Shown: positions 26,189 to 35,120 of the stretch, one piece after another | Layout: each line of letters begins with the position of its first letter | Numbering within the stretch: the stretch's first letter is position 1 | From: FEN-987 sp964598845 | Lineage (GTDB): Archaea > Thermoproteota > Bathyarchaeia > 40CM-2-53-6 | Direction: 5' to 3' | Assembly (NCBI GenBank): GCA_964598845.1 | Contig: CAZRDM010000004.1 | Coordinates: forward strand, 1-64,000 | Length of the DNA: 64,000 bases | Made by a program: the position numbers and the translations under genes | The notes under the pieces: generated by a model | What the model was told of the DNA's origin: nothing | The model's input: the letters and a program-made list of their open reading frames with translations, nothing else | Database searches by the model: none

Positions 26189-26782
26189 ATGTCCTTTTCT
26201 CGACGGTGCGAATCAAGGGCTAGATACCTCCTTGAGTTGGTGCAGGGAGCGAGTAAGCATCTCTCCTATCTGCTCAGACACAATTACAGTCTACTAGGGC
26301 TAAGTCTCGACGCTGAGGAATTCGTTTCGCTTGACAGGTTGCTCTCAGCCATCAGAAAACAGAAAGATTGGAGTTGGGTGACGTTGGATGACATACTTGA
26401 GCTTCAACAAACGAGCGAGAAGAAGCGCTTTGAAACAGTCAAGGGTAAGATATGGGCGCTTTACGGTCACACAATTCCAGCTAGGACAGCTCAAGAAGTC
26501 GCTGTCCCACCAAACATCCTTTACCACGGAACTTCACGAAAGAAAATCCATTCCATCCTCAGGTATGCGATACTACCGATATGGCGTCAATGTGTTCATC
26601 TGTCTACATACGTTGAAGAGACCAAGAATGTATGTCTAAGAAGAGATGAAAATCCCGCGATATTTCGTGTCCATGCCAAGGAGGCTTGGAGGAACGGTGT
26701 AAGGTTCTTCAAAGCAAGGGCGATATTTCTCAGCGAATCGATACCGCCAAGATTTCTTGAGCTTGAACGCTCTCCGAATTAG
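26189..26782 (+). CDS. kptA: RNA 2'-phosphotransferase (Tpt1/KptA)
   Basis: A 197-residue protein. The N-terminal winged-helix part includes ASKHLSYLLRHNYSLLGLSL; the ADP-ribosyltransferase part has YHGTSRKKIHSIL, CVHLSTYVEET, and RVHAKEAWRNGVRFFKA ending with PPRFLELE. It transfers a 2'-phosphate from RNA to NAD. Archaeal copies are common, but the physiological role outside intron-tRNA ligation is unclear. Length agrees with the family. Confidence 0.92.
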   Translation: MSFSRRCESRARYLLELVQGASKHLSYLLRHNYSLLGLSLDAEEFVSLDRLLSAIRKQKDWSWVTLDDILELQQTSEKKRFETVKGKIWALYGHTIPARTAQEVAVPPNILYHGTSRKKIHSILRYAILPIWRQCVHLSTYVEETKNVCLRRDENPAIFRVHAKEAWRNGVRFFKARAIFLSESIPPRFLELERSPN

Positions 26783-26885
26783 CAAAGGAGTCCTAGTTTT
26801 TGATCCTACGAGGAATTCGCACCTAGCGCGCAAGGCCGATAGATATGCAGAATCCCGCGTCTGAGAGCACATGACACGAGTGGGC

Positions 26886-27710
26886 TCATGTGGTTCTTGC
26901 GATTTCCCTCTCGGTAATCGACATAGGTAGGCCAGTTGCCTTTCTTCTGCGCATGATTATTTGAGCCATTGTGCTGACTGCTATTTCAGCAGGAGTTTCG
27001 GCTCCAATGTTCAAGCCTATGGGTGTTATCACTCGCCGAAGCAGTTCGTCAGCTATCCCATCACGGCGCATTTTTGCCAAGACTGCCTTTGCCTTGGATT
27101 TGCTGGAAATCATTCCTATATACGCTGCTTTTGATTCGATAACCTTCCTCAACGCTAGCTCATCGTACTCGCCAGCGTACGTCAGAATTATGATGTAGGA
27201 GTTCTCGTCGATTCGTAGTTCACTTAGAGCTTTTTCCCAATCATCGACGATCAGCTGATCGGCTTCTGGGAATCTTTCTCGGGTCGGGTAGTCTGGTCTA
27301 TCGTCCATCACGACAACTCTGAAACCCAGCATTTTTGCCAGTCTGGCCATGGGTTGGGCGACATGTCCCGCGCCTACCAAGATGACCGTTTCGGGTGGCT
27401 GGAAGATGTTGATGAAACAGGTAATGACACCCGCGCAGACCGGCAGGGGCACTCTGACGGTTCTAGGTTTTCCCTCCTTTATCGCTTGTACCGCTTGTTC
27501 TATGAGCTGAAGTTCAGCGGTCGCCCCTCCCAAGGTTCCTATGATCCTCCCGTCGAGGGATACCAACATTGATGAGCCTAGGTGGCGTGCACTCGATCCT
27601 TCTTGGCCGATTATCGTTACCCAACCAAAGGGAACCGACGCCTTAATGAGTCTTTGTGCTTCGTCAAGAAGGTCTTCGGATGATGCGATGGGAATATGTT
27701 CCAAGCTCAC
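26886..27710 (-). CDS. xdhC: XdhC/CoxI-family molybdenum hydroxylase maturation factor
   Basis: A 274-residue protein. The N-terminal XdhC domain has GWVTIIGQEGSSARHLGSSML, and the C-terminal Rossmann domain has ILVGAGHVAQPMARLAKMLG and GMISSKSKA. XdhC proteins bind and sulfurate the molybdenum cofactor and load it into xanthine dehydrogenase-type enzymes. It overlaps the preceding large-subunit gene by four bases and is the last gene of the nine-gene hydroxylase operon. One XdhC may serve both enzymes. Confidence 0.92.
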   Translation of the reverse strand: MSLEHIPIASSEDLLDEAQRLIKASVPFGWVTIIGQEGSSARHLGSSMLVSLDGRIIGTLGGATAELQLIEQAVQAIKEGKPRTVRVPLPVCAGVITCFINIFQPPETVILVGAGHVAQPMARLAKMLGFRVVVMDDRPDYPTRERFPEADQLIVDDWEKALSELRIDENSYIIILTYAGEYDELALRKVIESKAAYIGMISSKSKAKAVLAKMRRDGIADELLRRVITPIGLNIGAETPAEIAVSTMAQIIMRRRKATGLPMSITEREIARTT

Positions 27711-30055
27711 GCACAGCGGTAAGCTTTCTCTTCCTTCTCAAGTTTTCTCTTGAGGGCGAGGAGAACACGATCAGGTGTTGCTGGTATCTCTTTGAGTCTA
27801 ACTCCGATAGCGTGGTCTATCGCGTTTACAATGGCTGGTGCTGGAAGAACTATTGGTGGTTCTCCCATTGCCTTTGCGCCGTATGGTCCCAGGGGACCGG
27901 GATATTCAATGATTATGGTCTTGATTTCGGGTATGTCGAGGGAGGTGGGAATGTAGTAGTCTGCAAGGTTGGAGTTGAGTACTAGGCCGTCCTTGTGGAT
28001 GAGTTCTTCCATGATCGCATAACCCAGTCCTTGCACGGTTCCTCCTTCAATCTGCCCTTCCAACGATAACGGATTGATGGCCCTTCCAACATCGTACGCT
28101 GTTATCATTCTCAGAACCTGCACTTGACCAGTTTCGGTGTCAATTTCAACTTCGGCTGTTACTGCGCCGTAGGTATACTGCAGATACGTGCTTCCCTGAC
28201 TTGTCTCAGGGTCATATTCGCATCTAGGCGCCGTAAAGGTCCCATCTTCCATTAGTAGGATTCCATGCTTGTATGCTGATTGGACGACATCCTGGTACGA
28301 CACCCGCTGCTTCGGATTCATCCTCGGATGATATGTAGCATTCTCAGATTCAACTTCATTTGGGGGGCATCCGAGAATTCTCGCTGCGATCTCTTTGAGT
28401 TTTTGATGGAGGTTTCCAGCAACCATTTGCGTAGCGCGTCCTCCTATCGTTATTGTTCTTGAGGCGACGGTGGGTCCAGTGTCCGTGCAGTAGTCTGTGT
28501 CAGGAGGTTCCAGCTTGAAATAGCTGATCGGCAAGTGCATCTTTTCTGCTGCGATTTGAATCAATCCGGATGGTGCGCCTGTCCCGTACTCGGTGAGGCC
28601 GGTTCTGAACCTTACAGTTCCGTCCCTCTCGATCTGCATGTTTACCGAGGCGAAATCATTCCCCTCTGGGCCGAGGCTGTTTCCATGGTACATGATCGCG
28701 ATGCCTAGGCCCCGCCTTTTCGTCCCCTTCATCTTAGAGAGCTCTTCCCGTCTCCGATACCAGTCTGCTTCCTTTGCTGCTCTCCTTACACATTCTTCTA
28801 GGCCGCAGGAATCATCAACTAGTTGACTAGTCGCCGTTAGTGCGCCTGGTCTCAGAATGTTCAGCAAACGCAAATCCAATGGATCCATTCCAAGTTTCTT
28901 AGCGATCACATCCATGTGCGACTCGGCCGCGAAATGGGCCTGAGGAGCTCCGAAGCCTCTGAAAGATCCCGCCATAGTGTTGTTTGTGTAGACGCAGTAG
29001 GCGTCGGTCTTGACGTGCGGTATGATGTATGGACCTGTTGCGTGGAAGCATGCACGGATAACAACGAGCGGTCCGAGGGACGCGTAAGCGCCTGTGTCAG
29101 CGATCAATGTCGCCTCCCATGCAGTCAACTTACCGTTCTTCTTGACTCCAGCTTTCAATGTCGTAACAAAGGGATGACGTTTCGTGTGCCCCACCATGGA
29201 TTCTTCGCGAGTATACACCAGAGTGGCAGGCTTGTGCGTTTTCACGGCAACAAGCGCAGCTATGCCTAGGACATCGACCGGGATCTCATCCGATTTCGGA
29301 CCGAATGCTCCCCCGGTAGCAGCTTGTATGACTCGAACTTGCTCTGGGCGCAGCGACAAGATCTTAGCAATACCGGTTTGCACGTGGAAGGGGCTCTGAA
29401 TAGAGCCTACGCATGTAACCGAACCGTCTGGTTCAGGGATCACGAAGCCCGCTTCAGGTTCTAATGGAACGGGCTCTTGGAACTGGGTCTTATATGTGCC
29501 CTCAACGATGAGATCTGCCTCCCTGAAGCCTCTTTCTATATTCCCTTTCCGAACTTTCAGATGTTTAGCGATATTGCCTTCAGGGTGGATCCTAGGTGCG
29601 TGCTGTTGCAACGCCTCGAGAGCAGAGAAGACTCTAGGGAGCGGCTCATAATCAATCTTGATCAAGTCGACAGCTTCTTCCGCTATCGATGGATCATAGG
29701 ATGCGATCGCGGCGATCGGTTCACCTACGAATCTGATTCTGTCACTTGCGAGTAGCGGTTTGTCAGGAAGTAGCGCGGTAGACTCATTGATGCCCGGAAT
29801 ATCGCCAGCAGTAACAACCGCGAACACACCTTGATACTTGCTTGCCTCCGAGACATCTACCTTCTTGAGGAGCGCGTGGGCGTACTTGGATCTGACGACT
29901 TTCACGTAGAGCGAGTTTTCAGGTACGATGTCCATCGTGTAGATTGGTTTCCCTAGGACTTTGTCGAGCGAGTCTACTCGCTCGATTCTCTTTCCCACTA
30001 CCAGTAATTGTTTGGCTCCGGTGAGTTCTTCTATGGTTGCTTGATCATCTACCAT
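27707..30055 (-). CDS. Xanthine dehydrogenase-type molybdopterin subunit 1
   Basis: A 782-residue molybdopterin-binding subunit. Seen motifs: the substrate-pocket arginine in AGSFRGFGAPQAHFA, the first cofactor loop ATGGAFGPKSDE, and the C-terminal active-site glutamate in GPYGAKAMGEPPIVLPAPAI. The GEPP form matches xanthine/purine hydroxylases. The AYRCSFR motif of form I CO dehydrogenase is absent. It works with the 2Fe-2S and FAD subunits encoded just upstream. Cytoplasmic. The likely substrate is a purine, inferred from motifs and neighbours (adenine deaminase, nucleoside importer); other N-heterocycles are possible. Confidence 0.9.
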   Translation of the reverse strand: MVDDQATIEELTGAKQLLVVGKRIERVDSLDKVLGKPIYTMDIVPENSLYVKVVRSKYAHALLKKVDVSEASKYQGVFAVVTAGDIPGINESTALLPDKPLLASDRIRFVGEPIAAIASYDPSIAEEAVDLIKIDYEPLPRVFSALEALQQHAPRIHPEGNIAKHLKVRKGNIERGFREADLIVEGTYKTQFQEPVPLEPEAGFVIPEPDGSVTCVGSIQSPFHVQTGIAKILSLRPEQVRVIQAATGGAFGPKSDEIPVDVLGIAALVAVKTHKPATLVYTREESMVGHTKRHPFVTTLKAGVKKNGKLTAWEATLIADTGAYASLGPLVVIRACFHATGPYIIPHVKTDAYCVYTNNTMAGSFRGFGAPQAHFAAESHMDVIAKKLGMDPLDLRLLNILRPGALTATSQLVDDSCGLEECVRRAAKEADWYRRREELSKMKGTKRRGLGIAIMYHGNSLGPEGNDFASVNMQIERDGTVRFRTGLTEYGTGAPSGLIQIAAEKMHLPISYFKLEPPDTDYCTDTGPTVASRTITIGGRATQMVAGNLHQKLKEIAARILGCPPNEVESENATYHPRMNPKQRVSYQDVVQSAYKHGILLMEDGTFTAPRCEYDPETSQGSTYLQYTYGAVTAEVEIDTETGQVQVLRMITAYDVGRAINPLSLEGQIEGGTVQGLGYAIMEELIHKDGLVLNSNLADYYIPTSLDIPEIKTIIIEYPGPLGPYGAKAMGEPPIVLPAPAIVNAIDHAIGVRLKEIPATPDRVLLALKRKLEKEEKAYRCA

Positions 30056-30060
30056 GGGTA

Positions 30061-30534
30061 CTACTTCCTCATGTCCAAACCTGCTGTTCTGACTGCTTCA
30101 ACTATCTTAACGTAGCCCGTACAGCGACATAGAATTCCGCTCATCGCACTCCTGATATCTTCGTCAGTGGGGGAAGGATTCTTATCGAGCAGAGTCTTAG
30201 CGGCCAAGATCATGGCTGGGATGCAGAAGCCACATTGTGATGCATTCCATTTCATCAATGCGCGTTGAAGTGGGTGGAGGTTTTCCGTTGTGCCGATGCC
30301 TTCGATACTTGTAATTCTCTTGTTTCGTGCCTGGATGGCGAGAATCAAGCACGAGTTGACTAGCTTACCGTCCATTATGACTGCGCATATTCCGCAATCA
30401 CCAGTGCTGCATCCTTCCTTCGTTCCCTTAAGACCAAGGCGATCGCGAAGCACATCTAAGAGTCGTTCGTGGGATTCCACGACTAGCGCATGATCTTTGC
30501 TGTTTACATTGAATGTGAGAAGATGTCTAGACAA
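30061..30534 (-). CDS. Molybdenum hydroxylase 2Fe-2S subunit 1
   Basis: A 157-residue protein of the CoxS/XdhC-small type. The plant-type cluster is in GCSTGDCGICAVIMDG with NSCL, and the second, helical 2Fe-2S cluster is in SQCGFCIPAM and ILCRCTGYVKIV. It moves electrons from the molybdenum site to FAD. It overlaps the FAD subunit gene by eight bases. Confidence 0.94.
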   Translation of the reverse strand: MSRHLLTFNVNSKDHALVVESHERLLDVLRDRLGLKGTKEGCSTGDCGICAVIMDGKLVNSCLILAIQARNKRITSIEGIGTTENLHPLQRALMKWNASQCGFCIPAMILAAKTLLDKNPSPTDEDIRSAMSGILCRCTGYVKIVEAVRTAGLDMRK

Positions 30535-31414
30535 GGATTTTCTCTCCCATCAATTTCTCGAAACATCTGGTCAATGCGCGTTTGAACAGAACGCAGGCCA
30601 CGTCTGTACGATATTCTTTCGAGACTCTGAAATCTGAGTTAAGCTGCAGCTCATTCTTTAGGACGGACAGAGAGTCTTTCACAGCGCTTTCATTGAGGAT
30701 TTTCCCGCGCAGGGCATCTTCCGTCTGTCTCGCGCGTTCCGGTATCTTGCCAGCAACCCGATTGAAAGCAATCCGAATCTGTTCAGTACGCTTGATGTTC
30801 TTGTCAAGTTTCAAGTAGATGGCGCAGTTTACAAAGGCGATTATCAGCGAGTTCCTCATGCCAATCTTCTCGAAAGCACAGGTTGAGTCTTCATCAAGTT
30901 CTCGAAACATAGTCTCAACCAAGATCTCGTTCGGTTTGAGATCAATTGTTCTCTTGGCTATGAGGAAGTCTTCAAGACGTAGAATCCGTTCTCCAACTTT
31001 GCTCTTCAACCGCACTTGGGCATCAAGAACCAGCAGAACGGGCAGCAGATCTTCGGATGAGGAGGCCGCGCAGATGTTCCCACCAATCGTGGCCACATTG
31101 ACGATGGACGGTCCACCAAATCTCACTGCAACTTCCCGGAAAACTTGGTAGCGTGAGTCGATGACTGGAGATGCGACGATATCCGAAATGGTGGTGAGTG
31201 CACCTATTCTCATCTTGCCATCTTCCTCTTTCACATAGTTGAATTCGGAGAGCCCGGAGAGGTCAACTAGAACTTTCGCATTGATCTGTTTGCGTCGAAT
31301 TCGATTGAGTAGGTCGCTTCCATTCGCTATCAGGTGAACACCGTTTTGATGCGTCTCTAAGTACTGGAGGAGGTCATTGAGGTTCGCTGGTACGTACATA
31401 TCGAACCTACGCAA
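30527..31414 (-). CDS. Molybdenum hydroxylase FAD subunit 1
   Basis: A 295-residue CoxM-type flavoprotein. FAD contacts are seen in LIANGSDLLNRIR and VNVATIGGNICAASSSEDLLPVLLVLDA. The C-terminal CO-dehydrogenase flavoprotein domain runs through residues 180-290. It passes electrons to an unknown acceptor (NAD or ferredoxin). It lies six bases downstream of a MoaD-like gene. Confidence 0.93.
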   Translation of the reverse strand: MRRFDMYVPANLNDLLQYLETHQNGVHLIANGSDLLNRIRRKQINAKVLVDLSGLSEFNYVKEEDGKMRIGALTTISDIVASPVIDSRYQVFREVAVRFGGPSIVNVATIGGNICAASSSEDLLPVLLVLDAQVRLKSKVGERILRLEDFLIAKRTIDLKPNEILVETMFRELDEDSTCAFEKIGMRNSLIIAFVNCAIYLKLDKNIKRTEQIRIAFNRVAGKIPERARQTEDALRGKILNESAVKDSLSVLKNELQLNSDFRVSKEYRTDVACVLFKRALTRCFEKLMGEKILV

Positions 31415-31420
31415 TTGCTC

Positions 31421-31696
31421 CTACCCACCGGCCGCTGGAGGAACCAATAGCACTAGGTCCCCGTCATTTAGTTTCCGAGAGAGATCGGGCGGTTTCTGAA
31501 CGGCATTATTCACGTAGAACAAGGCGTAGCCTCGAAGTCTGTCTTGCGAGTCGAAGAGCAGGTCTCTGACCAGATTGTCTTTGTTGATTAGCCATTGGAT
31601 GACGTCGTTCAGGGTGTCGGCTTCGAGTTCTATCTCAGTTTCTCCCACTATTGCTCTCAGCTCATGGAACAACCTAACCTTGACCTTTGCGCTCAT
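31421..31696 (-). CDS. MoaD/ThiS-like ubiquitin-fold protein 1
   Basis: A 91-residue protein starting MSAKVKVRLFHELRAIVGE and ending LVPPAAGG, the di-glycine tail needed for thiocarboxylation. It starts inside the end of the preceding large-subunit gene (23-base overlap). MoaD carries sulfur to molybdopterin precursor. A copy inside a hydroxylase operon is unusual, because moaD is normally with moaE; it could be dedicated to this enzyme or carry sulfur for another purpose. A second copy occurs in the other cassette. Confidence 0.88.
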   Translation of the reverse strand: MSAKVKVRLFHELRAIVGETEIELEADTLNDVIQWLINKDNLVRDLLFDSQDRLRGYALFYVNNAVQKPPDLSRKLNDGDLVLLVPPAAGG

Positions 31697-33998
31697 TTAC
31701 TTCTATCCCAATTTTTTCTTTGATGGCCCAATACACACGTTCCGGTGTTGCAGGGAGTGTAAAGATGCGTGCTCCAGTGGCATCATAGATGGCGTTGGCT
31801 ATGGCTGAGCCGACAGGAATTATTCCGATCTCTCCGAGTCCTTTCGCGCCGAAGGGGCCGATCTTCTCGTAAGTTTCGACCGGGTCGACTTGAATCTCAG
31901 GAGTGTCGCATATTGTGGGGATTATGTAAGTTGTGAAATTATTTGTCCTTATTACCCCGTTGTCGATTTGTGCCTCCTCGGTCAGAGCGAAACCGAGTCC
32001 TTGCACGATCGCGCCTTCACACTGACCCATGTAAGACTGTGGGTTAATGATCTTGCCTGATTCGGGAGACAGGAAGAATTTGAGCACCTTCACTGTGCCT
32101 GTCAAGGTATTGACCTCAACTAAGGCCACGGCGCTGGCGTACATGTATGACCAGTGCGGAATCTCAATGCTACCCTCGACTGGCTTGTCCACACGCGGGA
32201 CATTGAAGCCGGCGATGACCCGTGTCTCGGAACCACTCTGATGCAACGTCTGTGCAATCTCAGCATAAGTCAAAGATTTCTTTGTGTTCTTCCGTGAGGC
32301 AGCACACGACTCCCCGAGTACCAGATGCTCCTTGGGTTCGCCAAGAATGTTTGCGGCAGTCTCGAGCAGCAGGTTAACCATTTTGGAGGTAGCGGCTAGT
32401 ATTGCGTTGCCACCCCTAACTAGAGCCATTGATGCGGAGGATGTTCCGGTATCTGGCGCCAGTCGCGAATCAGCCGATGCCATGTAAATGTCAGCTACGT
32501 CACAACGCAATGCCTCGGCCGCAATCTGAGAGTAAGCTGTGAGGGCGCCCTGCCCAATTTCAGGGCAGCTTACTCCAACCACGAATTTGCCTGCAGGTGT
32601 GATCTGAATTGATGCAGCCCCGAAATCTGGCAGAGTGCCAAAACCGAACCCCTTGACAGCTGTGACAATCCCAACTCCTCTCCTACACCAAGGCTTCGAT
32701 GCAGTTGCCTTGTATTTCTCGCGATGGGTCCAGACGTCCGAGTTCTCGGTTTTCAGGAGCGTTTCGTATATTCCCACGCTTCCAAGTATTCTGTACCCGA
32801 AGGGTCCGATGTCTCCTTCCCTTAGAGCGTTCCTTTTCCGAATCTCCAGACGATCTATTCCAAGTTTTTCGGCGATTATGTCTAGATTCGATTCGATAGC
32901 AAAGTTGACTTGGGGCGCACCAAACCCTCGAAAGGCCCCGGCAACACCGTTGTTTGTGTAGACGAGATACGCGTCTATGTTGACGTTTGGCACTCTGTAT
33001 GGACCACAGGAGTTTTCGATGGCCACATCGAGTACCGTAGGTCCCAGCGAAGCATATGCGCCTGTGTCAGCAATTATCTGGACTTTGTTCCCTAGGATTC
33101 TGCCATTCCTATCCGCGCCGGTCTTCATGGTCACGTTCATTGGGTGCCTTTTCATGCCCGCCACACCCGACTCTTCCCGAGTCCAAACCATCTTCACAGG
33201 TCGTTTCGTCTTCATAGCAAGCAGCGCTAGGTGAATTTGGACGGTGTTCTCTTCCTTGCCACCGAACGCTCCCCCTACGGGCGTTGATATGACTCTAATT
33301 CTCTCGAGCGAAATGCCAAGTGCTCTCGAGACCTGCATTTGGTCCCTATAGGGCGATTGGCCTCCAACATAGAGCACTATGTTGCCCTCGCTATCGAGCA
33401 TCCCTACACCAGCTTCGAGCTCAAGGAACATGTGCATCTGCCTACCAGTTCGAAAAGTGTTCTCGACGACCACCGCGGCTTCTCTGAACGCCTCTTCAAC
33501 GTCTCCGACACGAACAGTAGCGTGCCTCTGTATGTTACCTTTCGAGTGAACCTTCGGAGCATCGGGCTTCATGGCTTCTATCGGATCAGAAACTACAGGA
33601 AGAGGCTCATAGTCCACCTCTACAAGTTCTACAGCTCTCTCTGTAGCTTCCAAATTTTCTGCGGCAACAAGAGCGATCGCGTCTCCCAGATACCTGACCT
33701 TGTCGTGGCATAGAACAGGTTGATCGGGGATGATGATACCAAATGCGTTCAGGCCGGGGATGTCTTTGTGTGTAAGAACCGTTACCACTCCGGGAACCGT
33801 TTCAGCTTTGGATGTGTCGACCCGTTTGATTAGTGCGTGGGGACATTTGCTGCGGGCTACCTTTGCCCAGAGCATGTCGGGCAGGACCATATCAGAGAAG
33901 AACTTGGTTTCTCCCGTGACCTTTCCTGCGCCGTCCTTTCTGGTAATCGATTTCCCTACCCATCTCAGTTCTTTGCCAGTCAGAACTGTTTCGGTCAA
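31674..33998 (-). CDS. Xanthine dehydrogenase-type molybdopterin subunit 2
   Basis: A 774-residue paralogue of subunit 1. It has PVGGAFGGKEENTVQ, the pocket segment AGAFRGFGAPQVNFA and the active-site glutamate in GPFGAKGLGEIGIIPVGSA. The residues after the glutamate differ (GEIG rather than GEPP), so substrate preference is likely different from that of subunit 1. Again no CO dehydrogenase AYRCSFR motif. The two hydroxylases could act in series on one compound, for instance at different ring positions; this is inference. Confidence 0.9.
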   Translation of the reverse strand: MTETVLTGKELRWVGKSITRKDGAGKVTGETKFFSDMVLPDMLWAKVARSKCPHALIKRVDTSKAETVPGVVTVLTHKDIPGLNAFGIIIPDQPVLCHDKVRYLGDAIALVAAENLEATERAVELVEVDYEPLPVVSDPIEAMKPDAPKVHSKGNIQRHATVRVGDVEEAFREAAVVVENTFRTGRQMHMFLELEAGVGMLDSEGNIVLYVGGQSPYRDQMQVSRALGISLERIRVISTPVGGAFGGKEENTVQIHLALLAMKTKRPVKMVWTREESGVAGMKRHPMNVTMKTGADRNGRILGNKVQIIADTGAYASLGPTVLDVAIENSCGPYRVPNVNIDAYLVYTNNGVAGAFRGFGAPQVNFAIESNLDIIAEKLGIDRLEIRKRNALREGDIGPFGYRILGSVGIYETLLKTENSDVWTHREKYKATASKPWCRRGVGIVTAVKGFGFGTLPDFGAASIQITPAGKFVVGVSCPEIGQGALTAYSQIAAEALRCDVADIYMASADSRLAPDTGTSSASMALVRGGNAILAATSKMVNLLLETAANILGEPKEHLVLGESCAASRKNTKKSLTYAEIAQTLHQSGSETRVIAGFNVPRVDKPVEGSIEIPHWSYMYASAVALVEVNTLTGTVKVLKFFLSPESGKIINPQSYMGQCEGAIVQGLGFALTEEAQIDNGVIRTNNFTTYIIPTICDTPEIQVDPVETYEKIGPFGAKGLGEIGIIPVGSAIANAIYDATGARIFTLPATPERVYWAIKEKIGIEVNERKGQG

Positions 33999-34003
33999 GG
34001 CAG

Positions 34004-34231
34004 CTATCCTCCAGCGATCGGTGGAACTATCAGAATCTCATCTCCATCATTGAGTTTCGAGGAAGGACTCAGTCTGATCCCTTCACGCACAATGTAGAGG
34101 TAGTTCTTGTCTTTAGCCGGAATGGAATTCACCAAATCTTCCGTTGTCGCATCGTCATTCAGTTCAAGCGTCAGTTCTGCGCTCTCTAGAGCCATCGAAG
34201 AGGCGCCGAATATCTTGACTTTGACACGAAT
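34004..34231 (-). CDS. MoaD/ThiS-like ubiquitin-fold protein 2
   Basis: About 75 residues ending LIVPPIAGG, like copy 1. The N-terminus RVKVKIFGASS is in the same frame only if the protein starts at or near ATT 34231, five bases after the FAD-subunit stop; ATG at 34195 would remove the first beta strand of the fold, so a rare ATT start is likely. Its position between FAD and molybdopterin subunits mirrors cassette 1. Confidence 0.82.
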   Translation of the reverse strand: MRVKVKIFGASSMALESAELTLELNDDATTEDLVNSIPAKDKNYLYIVREGIRLSPSSKLNDGDEILIVPPIAGG

Positions 34232-34235
34232 ACCC

Positions 34236-35120
34236 CTACTCGTGAGGTTTCACTCTCCCAACCACCGCCTCATAGAGGCCTTCGTACACCAAGGAGGTAA
34301 CGACATGTTTCCTATACTCGGCTGAGCCTCTAATGTCGTCTATCGGGGATGTGTCCTCTGCAGCAAGAGTGGAAGCTTTCCACATCGTTCCGGGATCAAG
34401 GCGCTTATTGAGCAATGCCTGCTCACATTTGTTGGCTCGTCGTATCGTTGGCGCCACAGCTCCCAGCGCGATTCTTACATTTGTGAAAGAGTCATCAGGC
34501 TTTCTGCCTCGAAGTACAACAGCCACATTCACGATGGAGATAGCATTCGCCTCTCGCAAGCCGAGTTTCAAGAATGCTGAGCGATCATTCTCACTAAGAG
34601 CGTCAAAGTATACTTCCTCGATCAACTCATCTGGTCTCAATGCGGTTTTCCTGTATCCTATGAAGAAATCTTCAATCGGGATCTCACGTCTACCTGAGTT
34701 GCTTCGTGTGACTACGACCGCGTTGAGGGCGTACAATGGCGGTAGACTGTCTCCTGCAGGTGACGCGTTGCCTAGGTTCCCACCCAAGGTTGCGGTGTTC
34801 TGAAGTTGTATTGCCCCTATTTGTCTCGCAGCGTCGGCAAGTAGCCTTGCGTACTTGGTGACGAGTTCTGAACGGACGATGTCGCTATAGGTTGTTAGAG
34901 AGCCGGTGTGAATCCGGTCGTCAATCTTCCTAATGAATCTAAGTTCCTTCAATGGGAGTAGGTTCAGAAGCTTCTTGGTTTTGATGACTCCATCCCTTAG
35001 CTGAACTATCACATCTGAACCTCCCGCGATAATCCTAAGTTCTGGCTGATCTTGGTGAAGCAGCATGAGTGCTTCATCTAGGGTCTGAGGATTCAGGACG
35101 TCGATCTCCGACCGCGTCAT
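34236..35120 (-). CDS. Molybdenum hydroxylase FAD subunit 2
   Basis: A 294-residue CoxM-type flavoprotein with IIAGGSDVIVQLRDG and QNTATLGGNLGNASPAGDSLPPL as FAD-binding segments. Paralogue of subunit 1 in cassette 1. Its start touches the end of the 2Fe-2S gene by one base. Confidence 0.93.
   Translation of the reverse strand: MTRSEIDVLNPQTLDEALMLLHQDQPELRIIAGGSDVIVQLRDGVIKTKKLLNLLPLKELRFIRKIDDRIHTGSLTTYSDIVRSELVTKYARLLADAARQIGAIQLQNTATLGGNLGNASPAGDSLPPLYALNAVVVTRSNSGRREIPIEDFFIGYRKTALRPDELIEEVYFDALSENDRSAFLKLGLREANAISIVNVAVVLRGRKPDDSFTNVRIALGAVAPTIRRANKCEQALLNKRLDPGTMWKASTLAAEDTSPIDDIRGSAEYRKHVVTSLVYEGLYEAVVGRVKPHE

Noticed and set aside
27750..33000. Numerous plus-strand frames opposite the hydroxylase operon
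   Set aside because: Antisense shadows of the xanthine dehydrogenase-type subunits, with no recognisable domain.
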